A stretch of DNA of 10,067 nucleotides from Verrucomicrobiia bacterium (GCA_030424825.1 JAUHWE010000120.1:1-10067), one strand, 5' to 3'; numbered from the stretch's first letter, positions 1-7,414 are shown. Notes: generated from the sequence alone by a model not told the origin. Made by a program: numbers and translations.

Positions 1-539
1 CCGAAGGATCCAATTTCGATCTAAAAGAGCTCGTGCTCAGCGCCTACACCCAAGACGCCGACATCACCGAAGACCAACTAGCCCGCGGCAACGAATGGGG
101 AGCGAGCACCATTCTCCGCCTTCACAAAGGACCTTGGGAAATCCATACAACTCTCGGCGCCGGCAGGAATGGAGCCACCACGAATCCAGATCGTGACGGC
201 GATTTCTGGGGATTGTCCTTCATGCCGATGCGTTGGCTGGTCGAAGACAAGCTCAAGCTCGTGACACGATACCAGTATCAAAACGCCGATTCGCCAGAGG
301 GCATTCGACTCAATAGCCGCTATGCCCGCTCGGCGGGAGACAGAGGAGAGGCAGACATGTCCCTAACGGGGGGTCGCGGCGACGTCCACCACAACTTGTA
401 CTTTGGCGTCAACTACTATTTTTGTGGCGACAATATGAAAATCGTATCAGGAATTGAATACGACGACATTGAAACCGCAAATGGCATCAACGTCTTCAAA
501 GGATGGACCGCTAGTTCGGCCTTTCGAATCTTTTTCTAA
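1..539 (+). CDS. C-terminal fragment of a porin-like outer-membrane beta-barrel protein
   Basis: This reading frame is open from the left edge of the window (codons in phase from base 3), so the gene is truncated at its 5' end and only about 179 C-terminal residues are visible. The sequence alternates polar and aromatic/hydrophobic stretches typical of transmembrane beta strands, for example GPWEIHTTLGAG, HHNLYFGVNYYF and NMKIVSGIEYDDI. It ends in a strand finishing with FRIFF, and a terminal phenylalanine is the usual BAM-recognition signal of outer-membrane barrels. The pattern of a strand ending in GVNYYF, a short turn and then another strand resembles phosphate-selective porin O/P family C-termini, but that family call is an inference. 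The encoded protein would sit in the outer membrane and pass or bind a solute. No signal peptide can be judged because the start lies outside the window. The next gene begins 42 bases downstream on the same strand. Confidence 0.65.
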   Translation, partial: EGSNFDLKELVLSAYTQDADITEDQLARGNEWGASTILRLHKGPWEIHTTLGAGRNGATTNPDRDGDFWGLSFMPMRWLVEDKLKLVTRYQYQNADSPEGIRLNSRYARSAGDRGEADMSLTGGRGDVHHNLYFGVNYYFCGDNMKIVSGIEYDDIETANGINVFKGWTASSAFRIFF

Positions 540-581
540 TTTCTCCATACTAACACAATCATCCCAAAAAACTGTCCCTCT

Positions 582-1433
582 ATGTCAGACTCATTTCTCA
601 AACCGAACTCTGTCGAACAACTGCAAACCCGCCTTCACTGGGTACTCCGGATTACCGCTGCATGCTGCTTCATCGGACATGGTGCCTGGGGTGTCATCAC
701 CAAAGAAGGCTGGCTTCCCTTTTTCCGGTCGCAAGGAATCTCGGACAACATTGCATGGAACCTGATGCCCATCATCGGCGCCTTCGATATCATCATGGCC
801 ATTCTCCTTCTGATAAAGCCGCGCCGCATAATCATCATGTGGATGCTGGTTTGGGCCCTCTGGACGGCAATTCTTCGGCCAATTTCCGGCACGCCCGGAA
901 CTTGGGAATTCTGGGAACGGGCAGGCAATTTCCTACCTCCACTAATGCTCCTCATCATGGGGGGAGCGATTGCCATGAAATGGAAAGACTGGTTTTCCGG
1001 CTATACCGAACCGAAACTCGACGCCGACAAAATCGGCGTACTGCATTTCATATGTCGACTCACGATAGCTTTACTCCTTATCGGTCATGGAGGGTTTGGA
1101 GCCTTTGTTGAGAAAGACATGCTGATCAACCACTTTTCCTCGATCGGATTACCGGCCGATGTAGGCTTTATCAAAGCCGTTGGCTGGTTTGAGATCATTC
1201 TCGGTGTCGTCGTATTCGCCCTACCCATACTCCCCATCCTATGGTTCGTCTTTGCGTGGAAGGTTGTCACTGAGTTTCTCTACATTACCGATGGTGGCCT
1301 ACTCAATATATTCGAATTCATAGAACGCTGGGGCGACTATGGTGTACCGATCGCCTTGATCCTCATCATCCACTATCAGGCGAGCCAGAAAGCCAGCACC
1401 ACAGTCTCGATTCCTCAAGAACAAGCTGCGTAA
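582..1433 (+). CDS. DoxX-like integral membrane protein with two homologous halves
   Basis: This is a 283-residue polytopic inner-membrane protein. Hydrophobic segments lie around residues 19-37, 62-79, 82-99, 118-132, 155-173, 197-215, 216-233 and 253-266, giving roughly eight spans in two sets of four. The halves are related: IGHG at 31-34 recurs at 167-170, and EFWERAG at 109-115 recurs as EFIERWG at 245-251, both offset by exactly 136 residues. The four-helix unit with an early GHG..G motif resembles the DoxX/DoxD-like superfamily, whose single-unit members are usually about 130-150 residues. DoxX proteins have been tied to quinone or thiol-linked redox functions, but the substrate of this one cannot be read from sequence. 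The ATG at 582 lacks a clear Shine-Dalgarno sequence, as do most genes here. It follows the porin fragment and precedes the cupin gene on the same strand. The family call is inferred; the duplication is seen directly. Confidence 0.7.
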   Translation: MSDSFLKPNSVEQLQTRLHWVLRITAACCFIGHGAWGVITKEGWLPFFRSQGISDNIAWNLMPIIGAFDIIMAILLLIKPRRIIIMWMLVWALWTAILRPISGTPGTWEFWERAGNFLPPLMLLIMGGAIAMKWKDWFSGYTEPKLDADKIGVLHFICRLTIALLLIGHGGFGAFVEKDMLINHFSSIGLPADVGFIKAVGWFEIILGVVVFALPILPILWFVFAWKVVTEFLYITDGGLLNIFEFIERWGDYGVPIALILIIHYQASQKASTTVSIPQEQAA

Positions 1434-1460
1434 TCATAGCTTCGTCTTCACTGGGGCTTG

Positions 1461-1508
1461 CTCGAAAGCGATCGCGACCATGCGATCCCTTCGACCAAGC
1501 TCTTTTTT
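1461..1508 (+). terminator. Possible hairpin with T-tract between the DoxX-like gene and the cupin gene
   Basis: A perfect 6-bp stem, GATCGC at 1470-1475 and GCGATC at 1482-1487, encloses a six-base loop. It can be lengthened outward by AAG/CTT across one mismatch and by TCG/CGA across a bulged A, to about 12 bp. A run of six T starts about seven bases beyond the stem and ends just before the cupin ATG at 1509. This could be a weak intrinsic terminator or attenuator, or a leader structure near the cupin start. The gap between stem and T-tract is longer than in a typical terminator, so confidence is low. Confidence 0.3.
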
Positions 1509-2000
1509 ATGAAAGCCGCTCAAACTCTAATTGATTCACTCCAACTTGAACCGCACCCTGAAGGTGGTTACTTTAGGCGTACCTACGAATCAGATATTAG
1601 CGCCAAGATTGGACCCGAGGGAGCTGATAGAAAACTGCTAACCTGCATATACTACTTGCTAACGCGCGATTCACCGATTGGGCATCTACATAAAAACCAA
1701 TCCGCTATTATCCATCTGTTCCAACTGGGAGCCCCCATCAAATACACCCTCGTTTCTCCCGAAGGCGTACTCAGCCAGACCATTCTGGGACCCGAGGTTG
1801 ACCAAGGTCAGCAACTGCAACTGGTGGTCCCCTCGGGCTGGTGGAAAGCCAGTGAATTGGTTTCTGGTGATTTCGGACTAATCAGTGAAGCCGTTTCCCC
1901 AGGATTCGAATACGAAGATATGAGTTTTATTTCCAAGTCGGAAGTTAAGCGCAAAGCGAAGCCTCACTACGAGATCCTTGGACGTTTTTGCCAAACCTAA
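1509..2000 (+). CDS. Cupin-fold protein of the DUF985 (cupin_5) family
   Basis: This 163-residue cytoplasmic protein matches the small DUF985 beta-barrel cupins from end to end. It opens with a short helix followed by the signature LEPHPEGGYFRRTYES. It continues through IYYLLT, where the family usually has a strand before the ligand site, then HLHK, then the conserved VVPSGWWKA block, and closes with VSPGFEYEDM. Members bind a small ligand or metal in the barrel, and no general enzymatic reaction is established for the family. The ATG at 1509 was chosen over an in-frame TTG at 1458 because the family signature starts about 18 residues after it and the extra residues (MLESDRDHAIPST...) look non-homologous. 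It lies 75 bases after the DoxX-like gene and ends 17 bases before the oppositely oriented dehydrogenase gene. Length is normal for the family. The family call is secure; the function is unknown. Confidence 0.85.
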   Translation: MKAAQTLIDSLQLEPHPEGGYFRRTYESDISAKIGPEGADRKLLTCIYYLLTRDSPIGHLHKNQSAIIHLFQLGAPIKYTLVSPEGVLSQTILGPEVDQGQQLQLVVPSGWWKASELVSGDFGLISEAVSPGFEYEDMSFISKSEVKRKAKPHYEILGRFCQT

Positions 2001-2017
2001 CAAACGCAGCGATCAAC

Positions 2018-2764
2018 CTAACCCCTACCCACAAACGGCATCTTAGTACTCATCACGGTCATGGTGAGGACATTCGCATCCAGAGGCAGACTCGCCATAT
2101 AGAGTACGGCGTTGGCCACGTTCTCAACCGACATGGTCGGCTCTACCATGGTTGAGAGATCCGCTTGAGGCACCCCTTTTCCCATCTTAGTGGTCAAATC
2201 TGTTTTCGCATTGCCGATATCGATTTGACCACAGGCAATATCGTATTTTCGACCATCGAGCGAGGTAGACTTAGTCAGTCCCGTGATGGCATGCTTGGTC
2301 GCCGTATAAGGCGCTGAATTCGGTCTTGGAGTCTGCGATGAAATCGATCCGTTGTTGATGATACGCCCCCCGCGAGGGTCTTGAGCTTTCATCACCCGAA
2401 AAGCAGCCTGCGTACACAGGAAGGCTCCGGTTAAATTCACATCGACCACGGCTTTCCAGTCTTCGGGTGTCAGGTCCTCGAGGAGCGCTGCACTGCCGAA
2501 CATGCCCGCGTTATTGAAAAGCAGATCCACTCGCCCGAAGGCTTCCACGGTTTTTGAAAAGAGCGCATCCACAGATTTCGGATCTGTGACATCCGTTTGG
2601 ATCGCCACTGCGCTGCCCCCCGCTTCGGAAATAGCGCTCGCCACCGCATCAAGCGCCTCCTGGCGCCTTCCCGCTAATGAAACGGAATATCCCGCTTTCC
2701 CCAATGCGATCGCGACACTTTTACCAATGCCGGAACCACCCCCTGTAATAATTGCTACACTCAT
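2018..2764 (-). CDS. Short-chain dehydrogenase/reductase (SDR family oxidoreductase)
   Basis: This 248-residue classical SDR is an NAD(P)-dependent Rossmann oxidoreductase acting in the cytoplasm. The dinucleotide-binding motif TGGGSGIG is at residues 7-14. The arginine pair in GRR at 32-34 favours NADP(H), an inference from the residue following beta2. The structural motif NNAG is at 84-87, the catalytic asparagine is N110 in DVN, and the Ser-Tyr-Lys triad is S140, Y153 and K157 (YTATK). The C-terminus, with TKMPFVGRG, is a recognisable feature of one bacterial SDR subgroup, but its substrate is not known to me. The ATG at 2764 starts directly at the first strand, so the start is firm although no Shine-Dalgarno is visible. 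It lies 27 bases downstream of the aldo/keto reductase on the same strand, which suggests a two-gene reductase unit. The substrate cannot be assigned from sequence. Confidence 0.9.
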   Translation of the reverse strand: MSVAIITGGGSGIGKSVAIALGKAGYSVSLAGRRQEALDAVASAISEAGGSAVAIQTDVTDPKSVDALFSKTVEAFGRVDLLFNNAGMFGSAALLEDLTPEDWKAVVDVNLTGAFLCTQAAFRVMKAQDPRGGRIINNGSISSQTPRPNSAPYTATKHAITGLTKSTSLDGRKYDIACGQIDIGNAKTDLTTKMGKGVPQADLSTMVEPTMSVENVANAVLYMASLPLDANVLTMTVMSTKMPFVGRG

Positions 2765-2791
2765 AGTTTTCGTTTTATCGTTGAATAGATT

Positions 2792-3811
2792 CTAGTCCTC
2801 GAGACGAGGCATTTTTACCGCATTGGCTCGTCGCTCGCTCATGTTCCACTCCATCGATTTGGGGTAGCGATCCTTAAGCTTGGATACGTTGTTGAGCCGA
2901 TCGAGTTGCTCAGGAGAAAACCGAATGCGACTTGCGCCAATGTTTTCTCTAAATTGCTCGCAGTTCCTGGCACCCACAATAACGGAAGTCATCGCCGGTT
3001 GCTCCAGTATCCAGCGTGTTGCGACCTGAGCCGGTGATGCATTCAACTCTTTCGCAACTTCCAAGACAACATCCAAAGTCTCCTCCGCATTCGCCGCAAA
3101 GAAATCCGGATTATAAACCCAATTATCTTCCGAACGCGTTCCTTTTAACACCCTCCCCTGACCTCTATACTTTCCGGTGAGAAAACCATTCGCCAGTGGA
3201 CTCCATGTAACGATTCCCAACCCCTTGTATTCACACAACGGCACCAGCTCTTCCTCGATATCCCGAATCACAAGATTGTACTGGGGCTGATAGCACTCGA
3301 AGCGTGCCCACTGACGGCTGTCGCTGATCCAAAGCGACTCCATCAAACGCCAAGCCTCGTAATTGCTACAGGCGATGTAACGAACTTTTCCTGACCGAAC
3401 CAAATCGTTCAAGGCCTCCAGCATCTCTTCCAGGGGAGTTTCCGTATCGACGTGATGGATATAATAAAGATCAATATAGTCCGTCTTCAATCGTTGCAGA
3501 CTCGCTTCAATCGCCTTGAAGATTCGAACACGGCTCATCCCGGAATCATTGATTCCCGGCCCCATCGGGTTGAAGAATTTCGTCGCTAGCACAACCTCAT
3601 CCCGGCGCTGCTTTAAAATTCTCCCGAGATACGATTCCGAATCCCCTGCCCCATAAGCGTCCGCAGTGTCGATAAAGTTTACGCCCGCATCGAAAGAAAG
3701 ATCAACGAGTCGCTCTGCCTCACGCATGTCTGTGTACTTCCCAAACGTCATCGTCCCCAAACACAGCTCGGAAACCTTCAGTCCCGTTCGTCCCATTCTT
3801 CTGTATTCCAT
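2792..3811 (-). CDS. Aldo/keto reductase
   Basis: This 339-residue member of the NAD(P)H-dependent aldo/keto reductase superfamily has a TIM barrel and acts in the cytoplasm. The catalytic tetrad is visible: D48 in FIDTAD, Y53 in AYG, K78 in LATK and H119 in YIHHVD. The N-terminal MEYRRMGRTGLKVSELCLGTM is the usual family opening, and the cofactor-binding C-terminal segment contains SVIVGARN. A loop around residues 83-93 (MGPGINDSGMSR) corresponds to the segment seen in the larger, YajO-like bacterial members. The length is typical. The ATG at 3811 is the natural start because the family motif follows at once. An AGGAG lies about 18 bases upstream, too far to be a convincing ribosome site. 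It is the promoter-proximal gene of a probable pair with the SDR. Substrates of this subgroup are generally aldehydes, ketones or sugars, and the specific one is unknown. Confidence 0.92.
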   Translation of the reverse strand: MEYRRMGRTGLKVSELCLGTMTFGKYTDMREAERLVDLSFDAGVNFIDTADAYGAGDSESYLGRILKQRRDEVVLATKFFNPMGPGINDSGMSRVRIFKAIEASLQRLKTDYIDLYYIHHVDTETPLEEMLEALNDLVRSGKVRYIACSNYEAWRLMESLWISDSRQWARFECYQPQYNLVIRDIEEELVPLCEYKGLGIVTWSPLANGFLTGKYRGQGRVLKGTRSEDNWVYNPDFFAANAEETLDVVLEVAKELNASPAQVATRWILEQPAMTSVIVGARNCEQFRENIGASRIRFSPEQLDRLNNVSKLKDRYPKSMEWNMSERRANAVKMPRLED

Positions 3812-4067
3812 AATATTCGCTATCTTCTTCTCCTAAATGGGTGACCTTGGATGGTCTCTCGAATCGAATAGGCTAATCACCTGAGGGTTTAAAACACACA
3901 AGCAATACCGAAACGATCTTAAGGCAACTATTCAAACCACCCTTCCTAAGTAGCTTGTCCCTGCAGTTCAACCCAGAATCGAATTGAGGCACCCTCGAAT
4001 TGATTCGCCCCCAATCCTTTTTTCCTGCAAGCTCTCCAGAACCATCAACCATCCAATCAATCCCACC
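3812..4067. promoter_or_regulatory. Divergent intergenic region with repeated TCGAAT motifs
   Basis: This 256-base gap separates the start codons of the aldo/keto reductase gene (minus) and the rhodanese-thioredoxin gene (plus), so both promoters should lie here. No clean sigma-70 -35/-10 pair stands out. TCGAAT occurs four times on the plus strand, at 3859-3864, 3864-3869 (sharing one base), 3979-3984 and 3995-4000. The last two lie within an inverted repeat listed separately. Candidate reading frames crossing the region begin at rare start codons and show no family resemblance, so I see no gene here. The regulatory role is inferred from position. Confidence 0.4.
3976..4006 (+). repeat. Inverted repeat (14-base arms, 3-base loop) upstream of the rhodanese-thioredoxin gene
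   Basis: The left arm at 3976-3989 and the right arm at 3993-4006 pair at 11 of 14 Watson-Crick positions, or 13 of 14 in RNA with two G-U pairs, around the loop CAC. It ends 61 bases before the ATG at 4068. It could be a two-fold-symmetric operator or a leader hairpin. No T-tract follows directly, so an intrinsic terminator is less likely. The pairing is seen in the sequence; the role is inferred. Confidence 0.45.
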
Positions 4068-4793
4068 ATGCAAACGTTCTTGAGCCGATCTATCACCATT
4101 TTGCTTTTAGCTGCCGGGACCGCCTTTGCGGACACGCCCATCGAAAACGTCTCGGTAGAAGACTTCAAGGCCCTCGTCGATAACGGCGAAGGCATCTTAC
4201 TGGATGTGAGAACACCCGACGAGGTGGCTCAAGGAAAAATCCCAGGAGCGAGCGTACTCAATATTTACGACGAGGATTTCGAGCGAAAGCTCAACTATAT
4301 GCAGAAGGACAAGCCCATCTATGTCTACTGCCGCTCTGGAGGTCGAAGTTCGCAAGCGGCCAAGACCATGAGCGAAAACGGATTTAGCAAGGTATACAAT
4401 CTCTTGGGGGGCATCGGCGCTTGGAACAAAGCAGAGTATCCCTTAGAAAAGTCCGAGCCTGTATCCACAAAGCTCACTCCATCCATCAGCCCAACGGACT
4501 TTGCCAGCAAAATTGAGAGCAGCCGAGTCGCCTTGATCGACTTTCAAACGCAGTGGTGCGCTCCTTGCAAACAAATGGAGCCCATCATGGATTCCCTTAG
4601 CTCAGAGTACAAAGGGAAGGCGACCATTCTTAAAATCGACGTGGATGCGAATCCCAAAATTGCGAGCAGCTACTCCGTTCAAGGAGTTCCTGTTTTCGTT
4701 CTTTTCGTAAACGGCAAAGAAAAATGGCGCCACTCCGGGATCGTTGCCAAAGAAACCCTGCAAGAAGTACTTGAGCGCGAGATCAAAGGCTGA
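4068..4793 (+). CDS. Exported rhodanese-thioredoxin fusion protein
   Basis: This is a 241-residue two-domain protein with an N-terminal signal peptide (residues 1-21, MQTFLSRS, then a hydrophobic core, cleavage likely after TAFA), so it acts in the periplasm or envelope. Residues about 25-125 form a single rhodanese domain with LLDVRTPDE at 44-52 and the active-site loop CRSGGRSS at 88-95, where C88 would carry a persulfide. Residues about 140-240 form a thioredoxin fold with WCAPC at 163-167 (C164, C167) and the cis-proline in GVP at 206-208. The rhodanese domain would handle sulfane sulfur and the thioredoxin domain could reduce or receive it, a natural internal relay. This relay is an inference. 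The ATG at 4068 was chosen because it places the signal peptide at the N-terminus; longer in-frame starts upstream give a non-homologous, charged extension. It converges on the next gene with a 7-base gap. Confidence 0.88.
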   Translation: MQTFLSRSITILLLAAGTAFADTPIENVSVEDFKALVDNGEGILLDVRTPDEVAQGKIPGASVLNIYDEDFERKLNYMQKDKPIYVYCRSGGRSSQAAKTMSENGFSKVYNLLGGIGAWNKAEYPLEKSEPVSTKLTPSISPTDFASKIESSRVALIDFQTQWCAPCKQMEPIMDSLSSEYKGKATILKIDVDANPKIASSYSVQGVPVFVLFVNGKEKWRHSGIVAKETLQEVLEREIKG

Positions 4794-4800
4794 GAGCTAG

Positions 4801-5373
4801 TTAGTCTTTTGGAGGGGTGATCATGATGTGGGCCCTGTGGGTACCTGGATTCATGATCCAGGGAGCGCCCGGCGAAATCGGGGCCAAGGGCAGACCCGTA
4901 CTTTCTGCCGTGGCAAACGGAATGTAGAACACGTACCTCAGGTGTGTCTTTTCGACTTCCAACGTCGTCTCATTCACCTGTCCCGTGAGCACATTGAGCA
5001 GAGCTCGTTCAGGCATCTCCAGCGTTCCCGCTTTCGCCTCTTCTTCGCGAATATTGAATATTTCCTCGGACGACTTGCCTTCCGCTTTCAGTTCCCTTCC
5101 ACGAGCCATGAAAGGCTCCAGGCTTTTATGATAGCAGGCGACGCTAAATCCTTTTCTGCTAGGATCGTCAGCGAGGCAGATGAGATCGTTCGTGCCCTGA
5201 CGGATAACTGCTATTTCGCCGTCACTTTCATATCCGAGCACCGTGGCGTTTCCACGGTCTAATTCCGGAGCAGCCAATGTCGCGGTCGCGATTTGCCAGT
5301 CCTTGGACGGGTATTTCTGAGCGGTGAGTGAAAGGGGTATTGAGACAGCAAAAGCGAGCAAAAGGAATTTCAT
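4801..5373 (-). CDS. Uncharacterised exported protein
   Basis: I cannot name a characterised family for this 190-residue protein. A signal peptide is clear: MKFLLLAFAVSIPLSLTAQ, with cleavage likely after A18. The mature part contains the segment GYESDGEIAVIRQGTNDLICLADD (residues 47-70), in which the RQGTNDLICL portion recalls a group of short exported hypothetical proteins from Gram-negative bacteria. There follow a charged helical stretch at about 84-117 and a C-terminal block with PWIMNPGTHRAHIMI (171-185). Two cysteines, C66 and C80, could form a disulfide in the periplasm. The ATG at 5373 was preferred over an in-frame upstream ATG at 5433 because only the shorter form places the signal peptide at the N-terminus, and a GGA lies six bases before it. 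It is transcribed towards the rhodanese-thioredoxin gene and lies downstream of the bacillithiol operon with a 112-base gap after the repeat pair. Function unknown. Confidence 0.75.
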   Translation of the reverse strand: MKFLLLAFAVSIPLSLTAQKYPSKDWQIATATLAAPELDRGNATVLGYESDGEIAVIRQGTNDLICLADDPSRKGFSVACYHKSLEPFMARGRELKAEGKSSEEIFNIREEEAKAGTLEMPERALLNVLTGQVNETTLEVEKTHLRYVFYIPFATAESTGLPLAPISPGAPWIMNPGTHRAHIMITPPKD

Positions 5374-5485
5374 AGCATCCAATGTGAACGAACCGTGAGA
5401 AAAAGCAATCCAAGGTAATGACTCCATCTCCAATAAAAGGAATGATCACATGGCGGAGTTCGAGAGGGTCTGCAGCAATGCCAAG

Positions 5486-5562
5486 CGTAGGGCCAGTGCT
5501 TGCGCTGTGCCGCATTGACAAGTATCTAACTAACGCGGCATGGCGCAAGCGCCAGCCCTACG
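5486..5562. repeat. REPIN-like pair of inverted 28-base repeats
   Basis: The arm at 5486-5513 (CGTAGGGCCAGTGCTTGCGC...) and the arm at 5535-5562 are imperfect inverted copies, matching at about 23 of 28 positions and separated by 21 bases. Each arm contains a GCGCTTGCGC- or GCGCAAGCGC-type core that can fold on itself. A REP doublet (REPIN) has this architecture: two palindromic units in inverted orientation. The right arm overlaps the last codons of bshA and contains its TAG stop (5558-5560). No T-tract follows in the minus direction, so it is not a classic intrinsic terminator, though the RNA hairpin could protect the 3' end of the operon mRNA. Only this one pair occurs in the window, so genomic repetitiveness is inferred. 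Confidence 0.6.
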
Positions 5563-6688
5563 AAAGACCCAAAACTTTTTGATACGCCCCCAAATACGAA
5601 TCGACAATCGTCTCCGCGGAAAATTCTTTTTCGGCCCTCGCTTTAGCCAGAGCTCCCATTTCCTTTCGCCGATCCCGATTCTCTGTTAATTGGGCAATAG
5701 ATTCGCTCAGCAAATCCACGTCTCCAAAGGGGACTAGAATTCCTGTCTTGTCGTGAACCACCACTTCGGGAATTCCTCCGACGGCAAAGGACACGCTCGG
5801 TAATCCATGACGCATTCCCTCCAGAATCCCTAAACAAAAGCTTTCGTACTCGGATGTGTAGAGTGTGAAATCCGAAGCGGCGTAGTAGTTGTCTACCTCA
5901 TACACATCATCCACGATGCGCACATGGCTTTCAATATCCCGTTTTTCGATTTCCGGTCGAATTCGATCCGTGTCTGCTCCCGCCAAGATCAAAAGCTTCA
6001 CATCACAGCGCGATATCGCTATCTTAAACGCATCCAGCATCAGATCGATCCGTTTGATCGAACGGAGATTCGAAGCATGAATTGCCAGTACCCCATCGCC
6101 TACATCCAGAGAGGCTCGGATGTCCTCTCGGGAACGCGTAATGGGTTTGGGCTCGAAAAAATTGGGTATAACCTCAATCTCAGCATCCAATTGAAAGAGC
6201 TGCTCCGTGCGTTCCTTCAAATTCCGCGACACACAAGTCACCAAATCAGAAGCCTGAAGCACATGCTGAAGCAATGGGCGATATTCCTCCATCGCCCCCA
6301 GGTAAATAATATCTGTACCATGCAGCGTAGTAATGATCGGCGGAGCCGCCTTGCCAATCAATTCCTTGGCGATCCAAGCCGCCGCCGTATGCGGTATGGC
6401 ATAATGGGCATGAATGAGGTCGATATGGTGGTTCGCGCAAACCTCCGCGATCCGAGTCGCGAGGGGCAGTGTGTGGTCAGGACTTTTGAAAAGCGGGAAT
6501 TCTACCGGAGTTGACTCGCAAAAGTGAATACGAGGATGGTCATTTCTCAACCGAAACGGTGGGCGCTCGGAGATAAGATATATCTCGTGACCCAGATCCG
6601 CCAGTCGATGCCCGAGCTCTGTGGCCAGAATGCCACTACCCCCCACAGTCGGATGGCAAAGTAAGGCGATATTGAGCGGTTTTCCCAT
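5558..6688 (-). CDS. bshA: N-acetyl-alpha-D-glucosaminyl L-malate synthase (bacillithiol synthesis, step 1)
   Basis: This 376-residue GT4-family retaining glycosyltransferase transfers GlcNAc from UDP-GlcNAc to L-malate, giving GlcNAc-malate in the cytoplasm. The family opening CHPTVGGSGILATELG is at residues 11-26, with the GGSG nucleotide-binding loop at 16-19. The BshA-type segment HAHYAIPH is at 93-100, HGTD at 123-126 and the conserved PNFF at 175-178. The C-terminal domain carries SNLRSIKR at 206-213, which is a phosphate-binding region, and the GT4 E-x7-E motif from E282 to E290. These BshA-specific blocks separate it from generic GT4 enzymes. The ATG at 6688 is preferred to a GTG two codons earlier (6694); neither has a clear Shine-Dalgarno. 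The gene starts 12 bases after bshB and is last in the operon. Its stop codon lies inside a REPIN-like repeat, so the C-terminus may have been reset by repeat insertion. Confidence 0.93.
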   Translation of the reverse strand: MGKPLNIALLCHPTVGGSGILATELGHRLADLGHEIYLISERPPFRLRNDHPRIHFCESTPVEFPLFKSPDHTLPLATRIAEVCANHHIDLIHAHYAIPHTAAAWIAKELIGKAAPPIITTLHGTDIIYLGAMEEYRPLLQHVLQASDLVTCVSRNLKERTEQLFQLDAEIEVIPNFFEPKPITRSREDIRASLDVGDGVLAIHASNLRSIKRIDLMLDAFKIAISRCDVKLLILAGADTDRIRPEIEKRDIESHVRIVDDVYEVDNYYAASDFTLYTSEYESFCLGILEGMRHGLPSVSFAVGGIPEVVVHDKTGILVPFGDVDLLSESIAQLTENRDRRKEMGALAKARAEKEFSAETIVDSYLGAYQKVLGLS

Positions 6689-6700
6689 CCCCACGAAAAC

Positions 6701-7414
6701 TTACAATCGTGGCCCTCTGGCAGAGAGAACCGTTTCAATCGAGCTCCACAACAAAGGCCCCTCCGAATACAGTCGCAGGGCGGATGCTACCCCGGCCTGG
6801 ATTCCCAGCACCCGAGCCCGTGAAAGTTGCAGGTCGACATAGTCGAGATTGCCGGTCTGGCTCTCATGGCACTTCATCAGATCCGTCCACTTCTCCACTT
6901 GCGATGACACGTCTACCAAAAAAGGGACTAAGCCATCCGTTCCAGCCGCCTCAATGGAAATGTCGTAAAACAAAAGGGCTTTCGTCGCATGGGGCTCCCA
7001 ATTCTCGAGGCCCGGAGTCTTTCCATAACGCGCTAGGCGATTGGCATCTCGAACAACGCGACTGGTTTCCCGATGATCCGGATGCTGGTTCAAATGACCC
7101 GAAGGAGCAAAGACCAGATCCGGTTTGAGGCGCCGAATCTCCTTGGCTGCGAGAAGTTTGATTTCCAAGTCAGCCTGAAGCCGAGTATCCCCTGGTGTCG
7201 TCGCAAAATGGAGCTCGGCTCCCAGCAAGTGCGCCGCATTGAGGGCTTCTTTTTCGCGAATCGATCTATTCCCGTGCGTTCCCGCTTCTCCACGAGACAG
7301 AACCACAAGATCGATCTTGGCTCCTTTAGCCGCCGCATCCAAAAGAACCGCGCCACATCCAAACTCTATATCGTCCGGGTGGGCTCCAAAAACTAAAATT
7401 CGGCTACCAGTCAT
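6701..7414 (-). CDS. bshB: GlcNAc-malate deacetylase, BshB1-type PIG-L/LmbE hydrolase (bacillithiol synthesis, step 2)
   Basis: This 237-residue zinc-dependent deacetylase of the PIG-L/LmbE family removes acetyl from GlcNAc-malate to give GlcN-malate. The zinc site is intact: H12 and D15 in AHPDDIE (11-17) with D14 as the likely base, and H114 in HPDH (111-114). Spacing between these matches Bacillus BshB relatives closely. RGEAGTHGN at 41-49 and the closing LYSEGPLLW are typical of BshB1. The ATG at 7414 was chosen because it places the first strand (RILVFGAHPDD) immediately after the start, as usual in the family. The longer in-frame ATGs at 7474 and 7435 would add 20 or 7 residues without homology, and at 7435 an AGGAG abuts the ATG with no spacing. 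The chosen start overlaps the last codons of the upstream BshC-like gene by 11 bases, which implies translational coupling. Confidence 0.93.
   Translation of the reverse strand: MTGSRILVFGAHPDDIEFGCGAVLLDAAAKGAKIDLVVLSRGEAGTHGNRSIREKEALNAAHLLGAELHFATTPGDTRLQADLEIKLLAAKEIRRLKPDLVFAPSGHLNQHPDHRETSRVVRDANRLARYGKTPGLENWEPHATKALLFYDISIEAAGTDGLVPFLVDVSSQVEKWTDLMKCHESQTGNLDYVDLQLSRARVLGIQAGVASALRLYSEGPLLWSSIETVLSARGPRL

Noticed and set aside
3984..4067. Upstream extension of the rhodanese-thioredoxin gene
   Set aside because: It begins at a TTG, puts 28 charged or polar residues ahead of a clear signal peptide, and runs through the inverted repeat.
5374..5433. Upstream extension of the small exported protein to the ATG at 5433
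   Set aside because: The extension would bury the signal peptide 20 residues inside the protein.
5924..6514. 196-codon open frame on the plus strand opposite bshA
   Set aside because: It lies entirely antisense to bshA, which has full family motifs; its translation shows no domain and looks like a codon-bias shadow.
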